Counted from the first letter of the stretch, positions 35,164-43,846 are shown. The stretch is 52,513 nt of DNA from an uncultured Muribaculaceae bacterium (GCA_910577585.1 CAJTNN010000020.1:1-52513), one strand, 5' to 3'. A program made the numbers and translations. The notes: generated from the letters alone by a model not told the origin.

Positions 35164-35232
35164 GGCCGGGAGCCTAGACGGTAATCGCCGTAGCCTCCGC
35201 CAATACCCCCGAGATGCACCCCGCGCTCGGGG
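35164..35232 (+). promoter_or_regulatory. Two-hairpin leader before the 119-residue gene
   Basis: Hairpin A spans 35164-35201 (GGC/GCC, GGAG/CTCC and ACGG/CCGT helices with small bulges). Hairpin B has CCCCGAG (35207-35213) with CTCGGGG (35226-35232). They start within a few bases of the predicted transcript start. Confidence 0.4.
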
Positions 35233-35280
35233 ATGAATGCTCAACTTCAAGACTGAAAATCCTAAAATTATCAAATAACT

Positions 35281-35640
35281 ATGGTTAATAAGAGAGACTT
35301 TAAGAAATATGTAGATGCACTCGGTGCATCGGTGATAGAGGAGATGATGTTTGCATACTACAACATCGAAGGCGCTGACCGCAAAGGTATCTCATCAGCA
35401 GTGGGCAAAGCCCTCGCAGCCGTGGAGAATGCCAAGAACAACGCCAACCGCTTCTTCGACCGTGGCGCCAAGTCATTTGCCGACCACAAGGAATATGCAG
35501 CTGCAAAGCGCAACTTCTTCCGTCAGCTCTTCCAGAAGATCGAGAAAGATTTCAACGACCAGATCAACGAGTCGATCAAGGAATTCAATGCTGCTCTTCC
35601 TGAATCGGTGAAGCAGGCGCAGAAGGCCGCTGTCAACTGA
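35281..35640 (+). CDS. Conserved small helical protein of unknown function
   Basis: 119 residues starting MVNKRDFKKYVDALGAS. Strongly alpha-helical and Lys/Asp/Glu-rich, no signal peptide, no membrane segment and no known catalytic motif: VIEEMMFAYYNIEG, NRFFDRGAKSFADHKEY, RNFFRQLFQKIEKDFNDQINE. I recognise this as a type of hypothetical protein common in Bacteroidales, without a known function. It is a single gene with its own promoter, a structured leader and a strong terminator, which suggests good expression. Confidence 0.85.
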   Translation: MVNKRDFKKYVDALGASVIEEMMFAYYNIEGADRKGISSAVGKALAAVENAKNNANRFFDRGAKSFADHKEYAAAKRNFFRQLFQKIEKDFNDQINESIKEFNAALPESVKQAQKAAVN

Positions 35641-35663
35641 TTGCAGCCGGCACGCCAAGATAT

Positions 35664-35703
35664 AGCGGGACTGGAATCTTCCGGATTCCTGTTCCGCTTT
35701 TTT
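35664..35703 (+). terminator. Intrinsic terminator of the 119-residue gene
   Basis: A 15-bp stem with one G-T pair and one mismatch (35664-35678 with 35684-35698), loop TTCCG, followed by a run of Ts to 35703. Confidence 0.8.
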
Positions 35704-35720
35704 CGCAAATGAATCCACCC

Positions 35721-35751
35721 ACCCGGAAGTAATCTTGACTTCCGGGTCAAG
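35721..35751 (+). other. Two overlapping alternative hairpins
   Basis: ACCCGGAAGT (35721-35730) can pair with ACTTCCGGGT (35738-35747); alternatively CTTGAC (35734-35739) pairs with GTCAAG (35746-35751). The two cannot form together. They lie just upstream of the acyltransferase gene. Confidence 0.35.
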
Positions 35752-35776
35752 TCAAAAGCATCAATAGAAAAGGATT

Positions 35777-36328
35777 ATGAATATCTGGGGCGCAATGTTG
35801 AAAATGACGGGCTGGAGAGTCGATATAACGGCTCCTCGGCGCGACAAATGTGTGATATGCGTGGCTCCGCACACATCCAACTGGGATTTTGTGCTCGGGC
35901 TCGCGGCATATCGCAGTCTCGGTAGGGAGGCTAACTTCCTGATGAAGAAATTCTGGTTCTTCTGGCCGCTCAAATACCTGCTGTACCATTATGGCGGGAT
36001 AGCCGTAGAGTCGCGCAAGAAGTCAGGCAAATCCCTCACAGAGCAGATTGTGGCCGATTTCAATCGCCGCGATTATATGAATCTTGCCGTCACACCCGAA
36101 GGCACACGCAGCCGCACCGACGCCTGGCACACCGGATTCCTCTATATTGCCTATGGTGCCAAGGTGCCCATTCAGCTCGGAGTCATCGACTTCAAAAACA
36201 AAATCATACGCATCGCCGACGAATATCACCCCACAGGCGACGCCACTGCCGACATGGCCGCCATAAAGCGATATTATGCCGATAAGGCCGCATGGGCCCG
36301 GTACCCCGAAAAATTCACTACAGCCTAA
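35777..36328 (+). CDS. PlsC-like acyltransferase
   Basis: 183 residues with the glycerolipid acyltransferase core: catalytic APHTSNWDF (H-x4-D), KKFWFFWPLKYLLYHYGGIAV, and TPEGTRSRT (motif III). Shorter than the PlsC at 25.1 kb, without an N-terminal membrane helix. Substrate unknown; could act on lysophospholipid or on ornithine/glycine lipids, which are common in Bacteroidetes. Five bases separate it from the next gene, so the two are one operon. Confidence 0.85.
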   Translation: MNIWGAMLKMTGWRVDITAPRRDKCVICVAPHTSNWDFVLGLAAYRSLGREANFLMKKFWFFWPLKYLLYHYGGIAVESRKKSGKSLTEQIVADFNRRDYMNLAVTPEGTRSRTDAWHTGFLYIAYGAKVPIQLGVIDFKNKIIRIADEYHPTGDATADMAAIKRYYADKAAWARYPEKFTTA

Positions 36329-36333
36329 ATATC

Positions 36334-37134
36334 ATGACCAACAAGAATCTGAATCTATGCCTCCTTCCTATGGAGATTGTATGGGAAGACAAGGAGCGAA
36401 ACCTCCGGCATCTTGAGCAGCTTTTCGCCAATCTGCACCCTGACACTGACCTGGTGATTGTGCCCGAGACCTTCTCGACCGGCTTCCCCTCAGGAGTCGA
36501 CAAAGAACATATCCGCCCGCTTGCCGAACGCAACACCGGCCAGACCATCGACTTCCTGAAATATCTGGCCCATAAGCATAGTGTGGCGATTGCCGGTAGT
36601 TTTATCGCCGACACCGGCGGCTCACTCTACAACCGCGCCTTCTTTATCGAACCCTCAGGCGAAGAGACCTTTGCCGACAAGCGGCATCTCTTCACAATGG
36701 CCGGAGAGCATAAATCATTCTCGCGCGGACGTGAGCGTCTGAAGGTGAGATTCCGCGGGTGGGAGATAGCTATGGTGATATGCTACGATATACGCTTCCC
36801 GGTGTGGTGCCGCAATGTGGCCAACGACTACGACCTGCTCATTGCCGTGGCCAACTGGCCCAAGGTGCGTGTCGACGCGTGGAACCAGTTGCTCAAAGCC
36901 CGTGCCATCGAGAATGAATGCTATGTGGCCGGTGTCAACTGCCGTGGGGTAGACCTGGCAGATTTTGAATACGACGGCAGCTCTATGGCCTTAGACTTCA
37001 AAGGTAAGGATATATCCACCCCCGTAGCCACAGACTATATCTACGCCACTCTCAGCAAAGAGAAACTTGAGCGATTCCGCGAGAAATTCCCCGCATGGCA
37101 GGATGCCGATGCATTCGAACTGACTCAAGAGTAA
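36334..37134 (+). CDS. Nitrilase-superfamily amidohydrolase (omega-amidase YafV/Nit2-like)
   Basis: From ATG 36334 (MTNKNLNLCLLPMEIVWED) 266 residues. The Glu-Lys-Cys triad is visible: PETFSTGF (Glu), ADKRHLFTMAGEH (Lys) and MVICYDIRFPVW (Cys). The F-S-T-G-F and H-L-F-x-x-A-G-E-H patterns match omega-amidases, which hydrolyse alpha-ketoglutaramate and alpha-ketosuccinamate. This may repair by-products of glutamine transamination, fitting the nearby glnA, though the operon partner is an acyltransferase. The longer frame from 36292 overlaps the previous gene and is not preferred. Confidence 0.87.
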   Translation: MTNKNLNLCLLPMEIVWEDKERNLRHLEQLFANLHPDTDLVIVPETFSTGFPSGVDKEHIRPLAERNTGQTIDFLKYLAHKHSVAIAGSFIADTGGSLYNRAFFIEPSGEETFADKRHLFTMAGEHKSFSRGRERLKVRFRGWEIAMVICYDIRFPVWCRNVANDYDLLIAVANWPKVRVDAWNQLLKARAIENECYVAGVNCRGVDLADFEYDGSSMALDFKGKDISTPVATDYIYATLSKEKLERFREKFPAWQDADAFELTQE

Positions 37135-37316
37135 CTACATATTCATTTACCTTGTCCGGCTACTAATTTGCCAGGTCGCTTAAGATTCATGAACATTGCA
37201 TGGGCTTCTGACGTTGTATAAATGAAGCCAGGAAGCGCTCTCCCCCGCAGGGGAGCAGCTAACTCCGGCGGCCATTTGCGGGCTTTCCGCAGCAGCCAAT
37301 TAATGAAAGCAAGATT

Positions 37317-37613
37317 ATGAACAAATTTGAAGAACTTGTAAATACAGATGTTCCGGTGCTTGTGGATTTCTATGCCACATGGTGCGGACCCTGCAAGATG
37401 ATGCACCCCGTGCTTGAGGAGTTGCATGCCCGCATGGGCGAGTCAGTAAAAATCATAAAGATTGATGTCGACAAGAATGAATCGCTCGCCAATCTTTATA
37501 ACGTGCGCTCGGTGCCGACACTGATGATTTACAAGGATGGCGATATGAAGTGGCGCGGCGCCGGAGTGCATTCGGCAGCTGACCTTGAGAAACTTCTCAA
37601 TCAGTACAAGTAA
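37317..37613 (+). CDS. trxA: Thioredoxin
   Basis: 98 residues with active site WCGPC (Trp22, Cys23, Cys26) and the cis-Pro loop RSVPTLMIYKDG. Cytoplasmic disulfide reductase. No signal peptide. A 182-bp gap precedes it, with a small GC hairpin near 37240-37255. The last three codons and stop are part of the first unit of a 14-bp repeat. Confidence 0.95.
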   Translation: MNKFEELVNTDVPVLVDFYATWCGPCKMMHPVLEELHARMGESVKIIKIDVDKNESLANLYNVRSVPTLMIYKDGDMKWRGAGVHSAADLEKLLNQYK

Positions 37614-37673
37614 TCCAATACAGGTAATCCAGAATAGGAAAGCCAGTACAAGTAATCCCGCACAAGTAATCCC
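37604..37673. repeat. 14-bp tandem repeat over the trxA stop codon
   Basis: Five contiguous 14-mers: GTACAAGTAATCCA, ATACAGGTAATCCA, GAATAGGAAAGCCA, GTACAAGTAATCCC, GCACAAGTAATCCC. The first contains the end of trxA (TAC AAG TAA). Confidence 0.9.
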
Positions 37674-37686
37674 AATTTTAGATAAT

Positions 37687-37733
37687 GCGGCGCAAGGCAG
37701 AAGGGGTGTCTCCCTAAGCCTTGCGCCGCTTTA
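37687..37733 (+). terminator. Terminator of trxA
   Basis: Perfect 12-bp stem GCGGCGCAAGGC (37687-37698) with GCCTTGCGCCGC (37718-37729), followed by TTT. Confidence 0.7.
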
Positions 37734-37843
37734 ACTATGTCGTTGCGCCGCGCTAAATGATAGCTAAATCGCGCAGGTTGGATATTCGATAGCCCGGTTG
37801 CACCGGTTTGTAATCTGATAGCTCGGCCGAGGCACGTGAAAAC

Positions 37844-39313
37844 TCAGTCGCGGCGTTCCTTGCGTGAGGCATCGATGCGCAGCAGGATAAACAGAAGTAT
37901 CGTGAAGCCCCACAGCGATGAGCCCCCATAGCTGAAGAAGGGGAGTGGAATGCCGATTACCGGACATAGCCCTATCACCATGCCGATATTGATTGATAGG
38001 TGGAAGATTAGATAACTCACCACGCAGTAAGCGTAGACACGCCCGAATGGAGTGCGCTGCCGTTCGGCAATATGCACGAGGCGCAATATGAGAGCCAGAA
38101 AGAGCACCAGCACTGCAGTAGCCCCGATAAAGCCCTCCTCCTCGCCGATGGTGCAGAATATGAAGTCGGTGTGCTGCTCGGGTACATACTTCAGTTTTGT
38201 CTGGGTGCCATTAAGGAACCCCTTTCCGGCCACACCCCCCGAGCCGATGGCAATCTTAGACTGATTTACATTATAACCTGCTCCCCTGAGATCCTCGACT
38301 ATGCCCAGAGTCACCTTGATACGCTGGCGCTGGTGAGGCTGCAGGATATTATTGAAGACGTAGTTGACCGAGAATAGAAACATCACCGACATTGCGGCGA
38401 ATCCGATTGTAATCAGGAATTTGCCGATGCGATGGCGGAACATGGCTATCGCCACATACAGGATTCCCGCCCCGAGTATCGAGAGGAAGAAGATGACCCC
38501 ATTCACCTCGATGCCGCAGAGAGCAAGCACCGTCACCACCACTCCCGCCGCCGCATAAGCCCCTATGACATTGCGGGCGATAATGATATCGCGGCAATAG
38601 AACACCAGCATCGCGCAGAAAATCAGCGTAATGATCAGCAACACCGTAAACTCGCCAAGCGGAATACCCAGTATCAGCGGATCGGCAAACTTCACCGCCA
38701 CCACAAAATAGACCACCGCGCAGAGCATCGAGAAGAGCACCAGACCGCTCATACCTTCGCGGTAAAGCACGAATATCAGCGACAGATACACCAGCGCCGA
38801 GCCGGTCTCCTTCTGCAGCAGAATCAAGATTATAGGCACAAAGATGATGGTCAGCGCCCGGAAATAATTCGATAACTTCTGATTAAGATTGAAGTTATAT
38901 GAATCAAAGAGCTTGGCCAGAGCCAGCGCAGTGGCGAATTTGCCGAACTCAGCAGGTTGGAGCGACACCGGCCCGAGCACAATCCACGACCGCGACCCCT
39001 TGATGTCGGGGGCGATGAAAATGGTCAGAATCAAGACCAATATCACAAAGCCATAGATAGGGTAGGCATACGCCTCATAGAGACGGTAGTCAAGCAGCAG
39101 CACCGCGCCGCCGAGCAGCAGTCCCAGACCCGCCCAGGCGAATTGTTTGCCCGAGAACTCATTGAAGTCAAAGATTCCCGCATTGTCGAAGTCGTAGCTC
39201 GCCGCATAGATGCTGATGATGCCTGCCCCCACGAGAAGCACGTAGAGCAGGATTGTCATCCAGTCGAGGCTCTTGAACATCGACACATTTGCCTCAGTGT
39301 TTCTTGACGCCAC
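37844..39313 (-). CDS. rodA: Rod-shape peptidoglycan glycosyltransferase RodA
   Basis: SEDS-family polymerase that works with PBP2 in the elongasome. 489 residues, about ten membrane helices. Motifs: GSRSWIVLGPVSLQPAEFGKFATALALAK, the NVNQSKIAIGSGGVAGKGFLNGTQTKL loop, PEQHTDFIFCTIGEEEGF and the C-terminal GIPLPFFSYGGSSLWG. The long extra middle segment (FLSILGAGILYVAIAMFRHRIGKF) is typical for Bacteroidetes RodA. Its start overlaps the pbp2 end by 20 bp; Met at 39280 is the alternative. Last gene of the mre operon. Confidence 0.95.
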   Translation of the reverse strand: MASRNTEANVSMFKSLDWMTILLYVLLVGAGIISIYAASYDFDNAGIFDFNEFSGKQFAWAGLGLLLGGAVLLLDYRLYEAYAYPIYGFVILVLILTIFIAPDIKGSRSWIVLGPVSLQPAEFGKFATALALAKLFDSYNFNLNQKLSNYFRALTIIFVPIILILLQKETGSALVYLSLIFVLYREGMSGLVLFSMLCAVVYFVVAVKFADPLILGIPLGEFTVLLIITLIFCAMLVFYCRDIIIARNVIGAYAAAGVVVTVLALCGIEVNGVIFFLSILGAGILYVAIAMFRHRIGKFLITIGFAAMSVMFLFSVNYVFNNILQPHQRQRIKVTLGIVEDLRGAGYNVNQSKIAIGSGGVAGKGFLNGTQTKLKYVPEQHTDFIFCTIGEEEGFIGATAVLVLFLALILRLVHIAERQRTPFGRVYAYCVVSYLIFHLSINIGMVIGLCPVIGIPLPFFSYGGSSLWGFTILLFILLRIDASRKERRD

Positions 39314-41147
39314 TTGAAATAATCGTATTAGAGTTCAACATTCGTTCCTCAAGATAGAGGCGCGCCGGACTGATCTCGCGGTTGAGATACTTCTCAATGA
39401 TAAGTGAGCCGATAGGCACACCATAGGTGGCACCGAATCCGGCATTCTCGACATATACCGCCACCGCGATTTTCGGGTCGTCATAGGGAGCGAAACCCAT
39501 AAAGGCGCTATGGTCGCGGCCATGGGGGTTCTGGGCGGTGCCGGTCTTTCCGGCCACCTCGATGCCGGGCAGATTCGCCCCGCGGCAGGTCCCTCCGAGC
39601 ACTGCCATGCGCATACCCTCGGCCACATCCTGATAATACTCTTTCTTGATGCTGGGCTTATGGCGCACGCTATAGATAGAATCTATGGCGCCCCCCTTCA
39701 CCTCCTTCACCACATGCGGAGTGTAGAAGTATCCGCGGTTGGCGATGGTGGCGCAGAGATTTGCAATCTGCAGCGGAGTCGCCAGCACCTCACCCTGACC
39801 GATGGCAATCGATATGATAGAGTTGGCACTCCAGTGAGCTCCGCGGAAAGACTTGCTGTAGAATTCAGAATTAGGTATGAATCCACGGCTCTCTGACGGC
39901 AGGTCGATGCCCAGCTTATAGCCGTAGCCCATCTCGACCATATAATTCTTCCACTTCTCAAACTGCTTCGAGGCAGTGGTGCCGCGCTTGTCGATCATAT
40001 TCTTCAATCCCCAGCAGAAGTAGGCATTGCATGATGTGCCGAGAGCAGGCTTGAGGGCGATGGGTGAACCATGCGCGTGGCAACCCACACGCAGACCATT
40101 GACATAGCCACGATAGCAGGGATAGACCGTAGAGGTCGTCACCACACCCTCCTGCAGGAAAATCAGACCCTGCGTGGGCTTGAAGGTCGAGCCGGGAGGG
40201 TACGCGCCCTGTATGGCGCGGTCATAGAGGGGTTTGTAGGGATTTCTCACAAGTTCGGCATAATTCCGGCCGCGCTGCTTCCCCACGAGCAACGAAGGGT
40301 CATAGTTGGGCGACGTCACGAGGCAGAGTACCTCTCCCGTCTTGGGTTCGATAGCCACGATAGCGCCGATTTTGCCCGCCATTAGGCGTTCGCCATACTC
40401 CTGGAGGTCCATGTCGATTGAAAGCGTCAGATTGCGTCCCGAGATTGGGGCCTCGTCATGAATGCCATTCTCATAGCGCCCTTTGATGCGGCCATGGGCA
40501 TCCTTCATGAGAATCTCCACACCCTTCTTGCCTCGCAGATCGGTCTCATAACTCTTCTCAATGCCGAGGTCGCCGGTGTAATCACCGGCGCGGTAGTAGT
40601 CATCCTTCTCCACATCCTTGGCCGACACCTCGCGGATATTGCCCAGAATGTTGGCAGCCGCCGGCGAACTGTATTGGCGCACTGTGCGCTTCTGCACGAA
40701 GAAGCCCGGGAAGAGGTATAGTTTCTCCTGCAGGCGGCCATAGTCCTCCTGCGACAGGTGGGATATAAGTTTCTGAGGAGTGTAAGAGGAGTAACCCGGA
40801 TTGCGTCGCGGGTCCTTCATCTCCTCCCACTTGCGGGCGTACTCATCGGGAGTTATGCCGAGCACATCGCATAGCGCGAGGGTGTCGAGGTCTTTGCTCA
40901 CATCCTTCGGAATGAGCATCACATCATAGGCCGGCTGATTGAATACGAGCAGGCGCCCGTTGCGGTCATACATCAGACCGCGGGCCGGATATATCACACG
41001 CCTCAGGAAGGCATTGCTCATGGCATTCTGCTTATATCGGTCATCGGCCACCTGGAGGTCGAATAGTCTGACGATATATATGATTACAAGCAGAGTGATG
41101 AAGCCTCCTATGACGTATTTGCGTTTGTTGAGAGTGTAATCTTTCAT
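39294..41147 (-). CDS. mrdA: Penicillin-binding protein 2
   Basis: Class B transpeptidase of cell elongation. 617 residues: one N-terminal membrane helix (YVIGGFITLLVIIYIVRLF), pedestal domain (RRVIYPARGLMYDRNGRLL), and transpeptidase domain with SxxK GAYPPGSTFKPTQG, SxN in GTSCNAYF-type position and KTGTAQNP. All catalytic motifs are present. It pairs with RodA downstream; 5 bp separate it from mreD. Confidence 0.96.
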   Translation of the reverse strand: MKDYTLNKRKYVIGGFITLLVIIYIVRLFDLQVADDRYKQNAMSNAFLRRVIYPARGLMYDRNGRLLVFNQPAYDVMLIPKDVSKDLDTLALCDVLGITPDEYARKWEEMKDPRRNPGYSSYTPQKLISHLSQEDYGRLQEKLYLFPGFFVQKRTVRQYSSPAAANILGNIREVSAKDVEKDDYYRAGDYTGDLGIEKSYETDLRGKKGVEILMKDAHGRIKGRYENGIHDEAPISGRNLTLSIDMDLQEYGERLMAGKIGAIVAIEPKTGEVLCLVTSPNYDPSLLVGKQRGRNYAELVRNPYKPLYDRAIQGAYPPGSTFKPTQGLIFLQEGVVTTSTVYPCYRGYVNGLRVGCHAHGSPIALKPALGTSCNAYFCWGLKNMIDKRGTTASKQFEKWKNYMVEMGYGYKLGIDLPSESRGFIPNSEFYSKSFRGAHWSANSIISIAIGQGEVLATPLQIANLCATIANRGYFYTPHVVKEVKGGAIDSIYSVRHKPSIKKEYYQDVAEGMRMAVLGGTCRGANLPGIEVAGKTGTAQNPHGRDHSAFMGFAPYDDPKIAVAVYVENAGFGATYGVPIGSLIIEKYLNREISPARLYLEERMLNSNTIISSGVKKH

Positions 41148-41152
41148 CGTGA

Positions 41153-41674
41153 TCAGGCAAGCACCTTGCTATTGGCATTCATGAGTGAGTCGACGGCGAT
41201 GATGAGAGCGAAGGTCAGGACTGCGCTCCCGGCTGTGAGGATCAGGATATCCTGAATGCCGGCGAAACTGAAGTATTCGATGCTGAAAGCTATGAAGCAG
41301 AACAGGGCCGACATGGTCAGAGCGAATTTCGAATAGTTCTGCCACCCAACCGACGCGATAGAGGGAACAATGATCTTGGTCTTGTCGTCGCGCGGCACAT
41401 AGGCATAGAACACCGGGCGCTTCATCATGGCCAGCAGTGTCGAGGCCAGTGAGTTGACGCCGGGAGTGTCGGAAAACACATCAATCAGCAAGCCCATGAC
41501 GAAGGCGAGAGTCAGGAGCAGAATCCTCGACATCCCCACAGGCAGGCGCAAGATGAAATATATGAATATGAATGGCACTGCCACATTGAAGAGCATGATA
41601 TGGTTGCAGATCAGCACCTGCACCAGTATCAGCACTACGAACAGTAGGGCCATTGTTATTGTCTGTTTGTTCAT
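41153..41674 (-). CDS. mreD: Rod shape-determining protein MreD
   Basis: 173 residues, five to six membrane helices with few polar residues (VLILVQVLICNHIMLF, FIFIYFILRLPVGMSRILLLTLAF, then DVFSDTPGVNSLASTLLA). The D-x-x-x-x-x-P-G-x-x-S/A pattern is usual for MreD in Bacteroidetes. It links MreB and MreC to the cell-wall enzymes. The 100-bp spacer before it consists of 9-bp repeats. Confidence 0.9.
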   Translation of the reverse strand: MNKQTITMALLFVVLILVQVLICNHIMLFNVAVPFIFIYFILRLPVGMSRILLLTLAFVMGLLIDVFSDTPGVNSLASTLLAMMKRPVFYAYVPRDDKTKIIVPSIASVGWQNYSKFALTMSALFCFIAFSIEYFSFAGIQDILILTAGSAVLTFALIIAVDSLMNANSKVLA

Positions 41675-41682
41675 TTCTTGAG

Positions 41683-41772
41683 GGGCGGGGTGGGAGAGTT
41701 GGGAGTTTTGGGAGGATTGGGAGAGATGGGAGTTCCGGGAGAGATGGGAGTTTGGGGAGAGGTGGGGGCTGG
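41683..41772. repeat. 9-bp GGGA-type tandem repeat between mreC and mreD
   Basis: Ten units of nine bases on the plus strand: GGGCGGGGT, GGGAGAGTT, GGGAGTTTT, GGGAGGATT, GGGAGAGAT, GGGAGTTCC, GGGAGAGAT, GGGAGTTTG, GGGAGAGGT, GGGGGCTGG. They fill almost the whole spacer and are non-coding. The transcribed RNA is C-rich. Confidence 0.9.
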
Positions 41773-41774
41773 GG

Positions 41775-42620
41775 TTATTGGGTGGGCTCTACGTCGAAGG
41801 TGCTCAGGGAGTCTAATTCGGCTTTGTAGAAGTCGGTAATAACCCTTACGGTGCTCAGGGTCTTGAAGTCGCTGGCGAGACGGATCTTCAGGATGTAGAA
41901 ATTGTCGTCGGCCATGCGCACACGGTTCATGACGGTGCCTACGTTGATGCCGTAGGGGAATGTGGTTGAGAAACCGGAGGTGACTACTGTGTCGCCTACA
42001 TGAAACTGCGCGTGCCGCGGCACCTCCTCCATATATGCTATCGAAGGGTCGCCACCCTTCCAGGAGAGCGAGCCTACGTAGGGGGTGTCTTTGAGCTTGA
42101 CCGAGAAGTGCTGGGTCTGGTTGAGAATCGAGATGACACGCGCCGTGTGCGGCCCGGCCACATTGACGATGCCTACGATGCCGTTGTGGTCAACGACACC
42201 CATGCCCTGGCGGACGCCATCGTATGTGCCGCGGTTGATGGTGAAGTAGTTGCGCGGATGGCGTGTGGAGTTGTTGATTACAGAGGCCAGCGTATAGTCG
42301 AATCGGTCTTCATGATGTACATATCCCGAATCTGACACCAGAGCCTGATAGTCGGCGAGTTGATTGCGGAGGTTGAGAATCTCATTCTCAAGCGCCGCAT
42401 TCGACTCCTGCAGGCTCTCGTTGATACTGCGCAGATTGAAATATCCGGTCACACCGGTGGCTGTGCGGTAGACATGACCACTCACCACGTTGGCGCTTGA
42501 GAAGAGCACCGAAGCGTGGTAGTCGTCGCGTTTAGTGAGCAGTATACAACTCAGAAGCACATAGATCGTAAAAACGAACCATGTGCTATATCTGATTATG
42601 AAATTAAGAAGGTTTCTCAC
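41775..42620 (-). CDS. mreC: Rod shape-determining protein MreC
   Basis: 281 residues: an N-terminal membrane helix (WFVFTIYVLLSCILL), a coiled coil (SINESLQESNAALENEILNLRNQLADY), then the two beta-barrel domain with ASVINNSTRHPRNYFTINRGTYDGVRQGMGVV and GDTVVTSGFSTTFPYGINVGTV. Periplasmic scaffold of the elongasome. 12 bp after mreB. Confidence 0.94.
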   Translation of the reverse strand: MRNLLNFIIRYSTWFVFTIYVLLSCILLTKRDDYHASVLFSSANVVSGHVYRTATGVTGYFNLRSINESLQESNAALENEILNLRNQLADYQALVSDSGYVHHEDRFDYTLASVINNSTRHPRNYFTINRGTYDGVRQGMGVVDHNGIVGIVNVAGPHTARVISILNQTQHFSVKLKDTPYVGSLSWKGGDPSIAYMEEVPRHAQFHVGDTVVTSGFSTTFPYGINVGTVMNRVRMADDNFYILKIRLASDFKTLSTVRVITDFYKAELDSLSTFDVEPTQ

Positions 42621-42632
42621 TTCAAGCAGTGA

Positions 42633-43652
42633 TTATCGTATCAGGAAGGAGAATCGGTTGATATTCTTCAGGGCGACACCTGTGCCACGGGCCACAGCGT
42701 GCAGCGGGTCATCGGGAATCTTGAATTCAATCTGGAAGCGGTCGCTGAATCGTTTGGCCAGACCTCTGAGCAGTGCGCCGCCGCCGGCCAGATAGATGCC
42801 GTTCTTCACGATGTCGGCGTAAAGCTCGGGGGGAGTCTGTTCGAGAGCTGCCAGGATTGCCACCTCCATTTTGGTGATTGACTTGTCGATGCAATGCGAG
42901 ATTTCCTGGTGTGTCACCTTCACCTCCATGGGGAGCGAGGTCATCTTGTTGGGGCCGGTGACTACGAAGGGTTCCGGAGCGTCGTCGAGTTCCTCGAGAG
43001 CCGAACCAACGTGAATCTTGATTTTCTCGGCCATGGTGGTGCCGACCTTGAGGTTGTGGACACGTCCCATGTGCTCCTGGATATCGGCGGTGAGCTCATT
43101 TCCGGCCAGACGGATAGACTTGTTGCTGACTATGCCGCCGAGTGAGATGACAGCAATCTCGGTCGAGCCGCCACCTATGTCGACAATCATGTTTCCCTCC
43201 GGCGCCTCTACATCAAGACCGATGCCGAGGGCGGCTGCCATAGGCTCGTAGATCATGTATACATCGCGGCCACCTGCATGCTCGCTTGAGTCGCGCACGG
43301 CGCGCACCTCAACTTCGGTAGAACCCGACGGGATGCACACCACCATTCTCAGAGAGGGTGAGAACCATCTGCGCTTCGAGCTGACCATCTTCACCATGCC
43401 GCGGATCATCTGCTCTGCGGCATCGAAGTCGGCGATCACGCCGTCGCGCAGCGGACGGATAGTGCGGATGCCGGGTGATTCCTTACCCTCCATCTGATGA
43501 GCCGAGGTGCCCACGGCAATCACTTTGTCGGTCTTGTTCTGAATGGCCACCACTGATGGCTCATCGACCACAATCTTGTCGTTATGTATGATGATGGAAT
43601 TGGCGGTGCCAAGGTCCATCGCTATTTCCTGCGTAAAAGAGAAAAGTCCCAT
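42633..43652 (-). CDS. mreB: Rod shape-determining protein MreB
   Basis: Actin-like filament protein guiding cell-wall elongation. From ATG 43652 (MGLFSFTQEIAMDLGTANS) 339 residues. Phosphate and adenosine motifs: DLGTANSII, VCIPSGSTEVEVRAVRDSSEHAG, MIVDIGGGSTEIAVISLGG and GIYLAGGGALLRGL. Met at 43679 would add nine residues. First gene of mreBCD-mrdA-rodA. Confidence 0.96.
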   Translation of the reverse strand: MGLFSFTQEIAMDLGTANSIIIHNDKIVVDEPSVVAIQNKTDKVIAVGTSAHQMEGKESPGIRTIRPLRDGVIADFDAAEQMIRGMVKMVSSKRRWFSPSLRMVVCIPSGSTEVEVRAVRDSSEHAGGRDVYMIYEPMAAALGIGLDVEAPEGNMIVDIGGGSTEIAVISLGGIVSNKSIRLAGNELTADIQEHMGRVHNLKVGTTMAEKIKIHVGSALEELDDAPEPFVVTGPNKMTSLPMEVKVTHQEISHCIDKSITKMEVAILAALEQTPPELYADIVKNGIYLAGGGALLRGLAKRFSDRFQIEFKIPDDPLHAVARGTGVALKNINRFSFLIR

Positions 43653-43730
43653 AGGAGAAAACTTGTTTTGTATGTGCATGTCTACCCACCCGGTAGGTCT
43701 TGCGGAACTTGTGGAGGGGTTTACTGACTA

Positions 43731-43738
43731 CAAAGTTA
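43731..43738 (-). promoter_or_regulatory. Candidate -7 box of the mre operon
   Basis: TAACTTTG on the minus strand, with an overlapping TTACTTTG 8 bp upstream. No clear TTG at the proper distance. Confidence 0.4.
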
Positions 43739-43814
43739 CAAAGTAATCTCCAACCTATAAAGAAATCCGATATTTTTTTTGACGAAAAATGCAAAAAAAT
43801 GTGTTGAGCAACAT

Positions 43815-43846
43815 AAAAATAGGTGCGCCACTCAGTGACGCACCTA
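43815..43846 (-). terminator. Terminator after the TPR gene (gyrA operon)
   Basis: TAGGTGCG (43820-43827) with CGCACCTA (43839-43846), extended inside by CACT/AGTG, then a run of Ts on the minus strand. Confidence 0.75.

Noticed and set aside
37844..39313. FtsW instead of RodA
   Set aside because: Position directly after pbp2 in an mreBCD operon and the motif set favour RodA.
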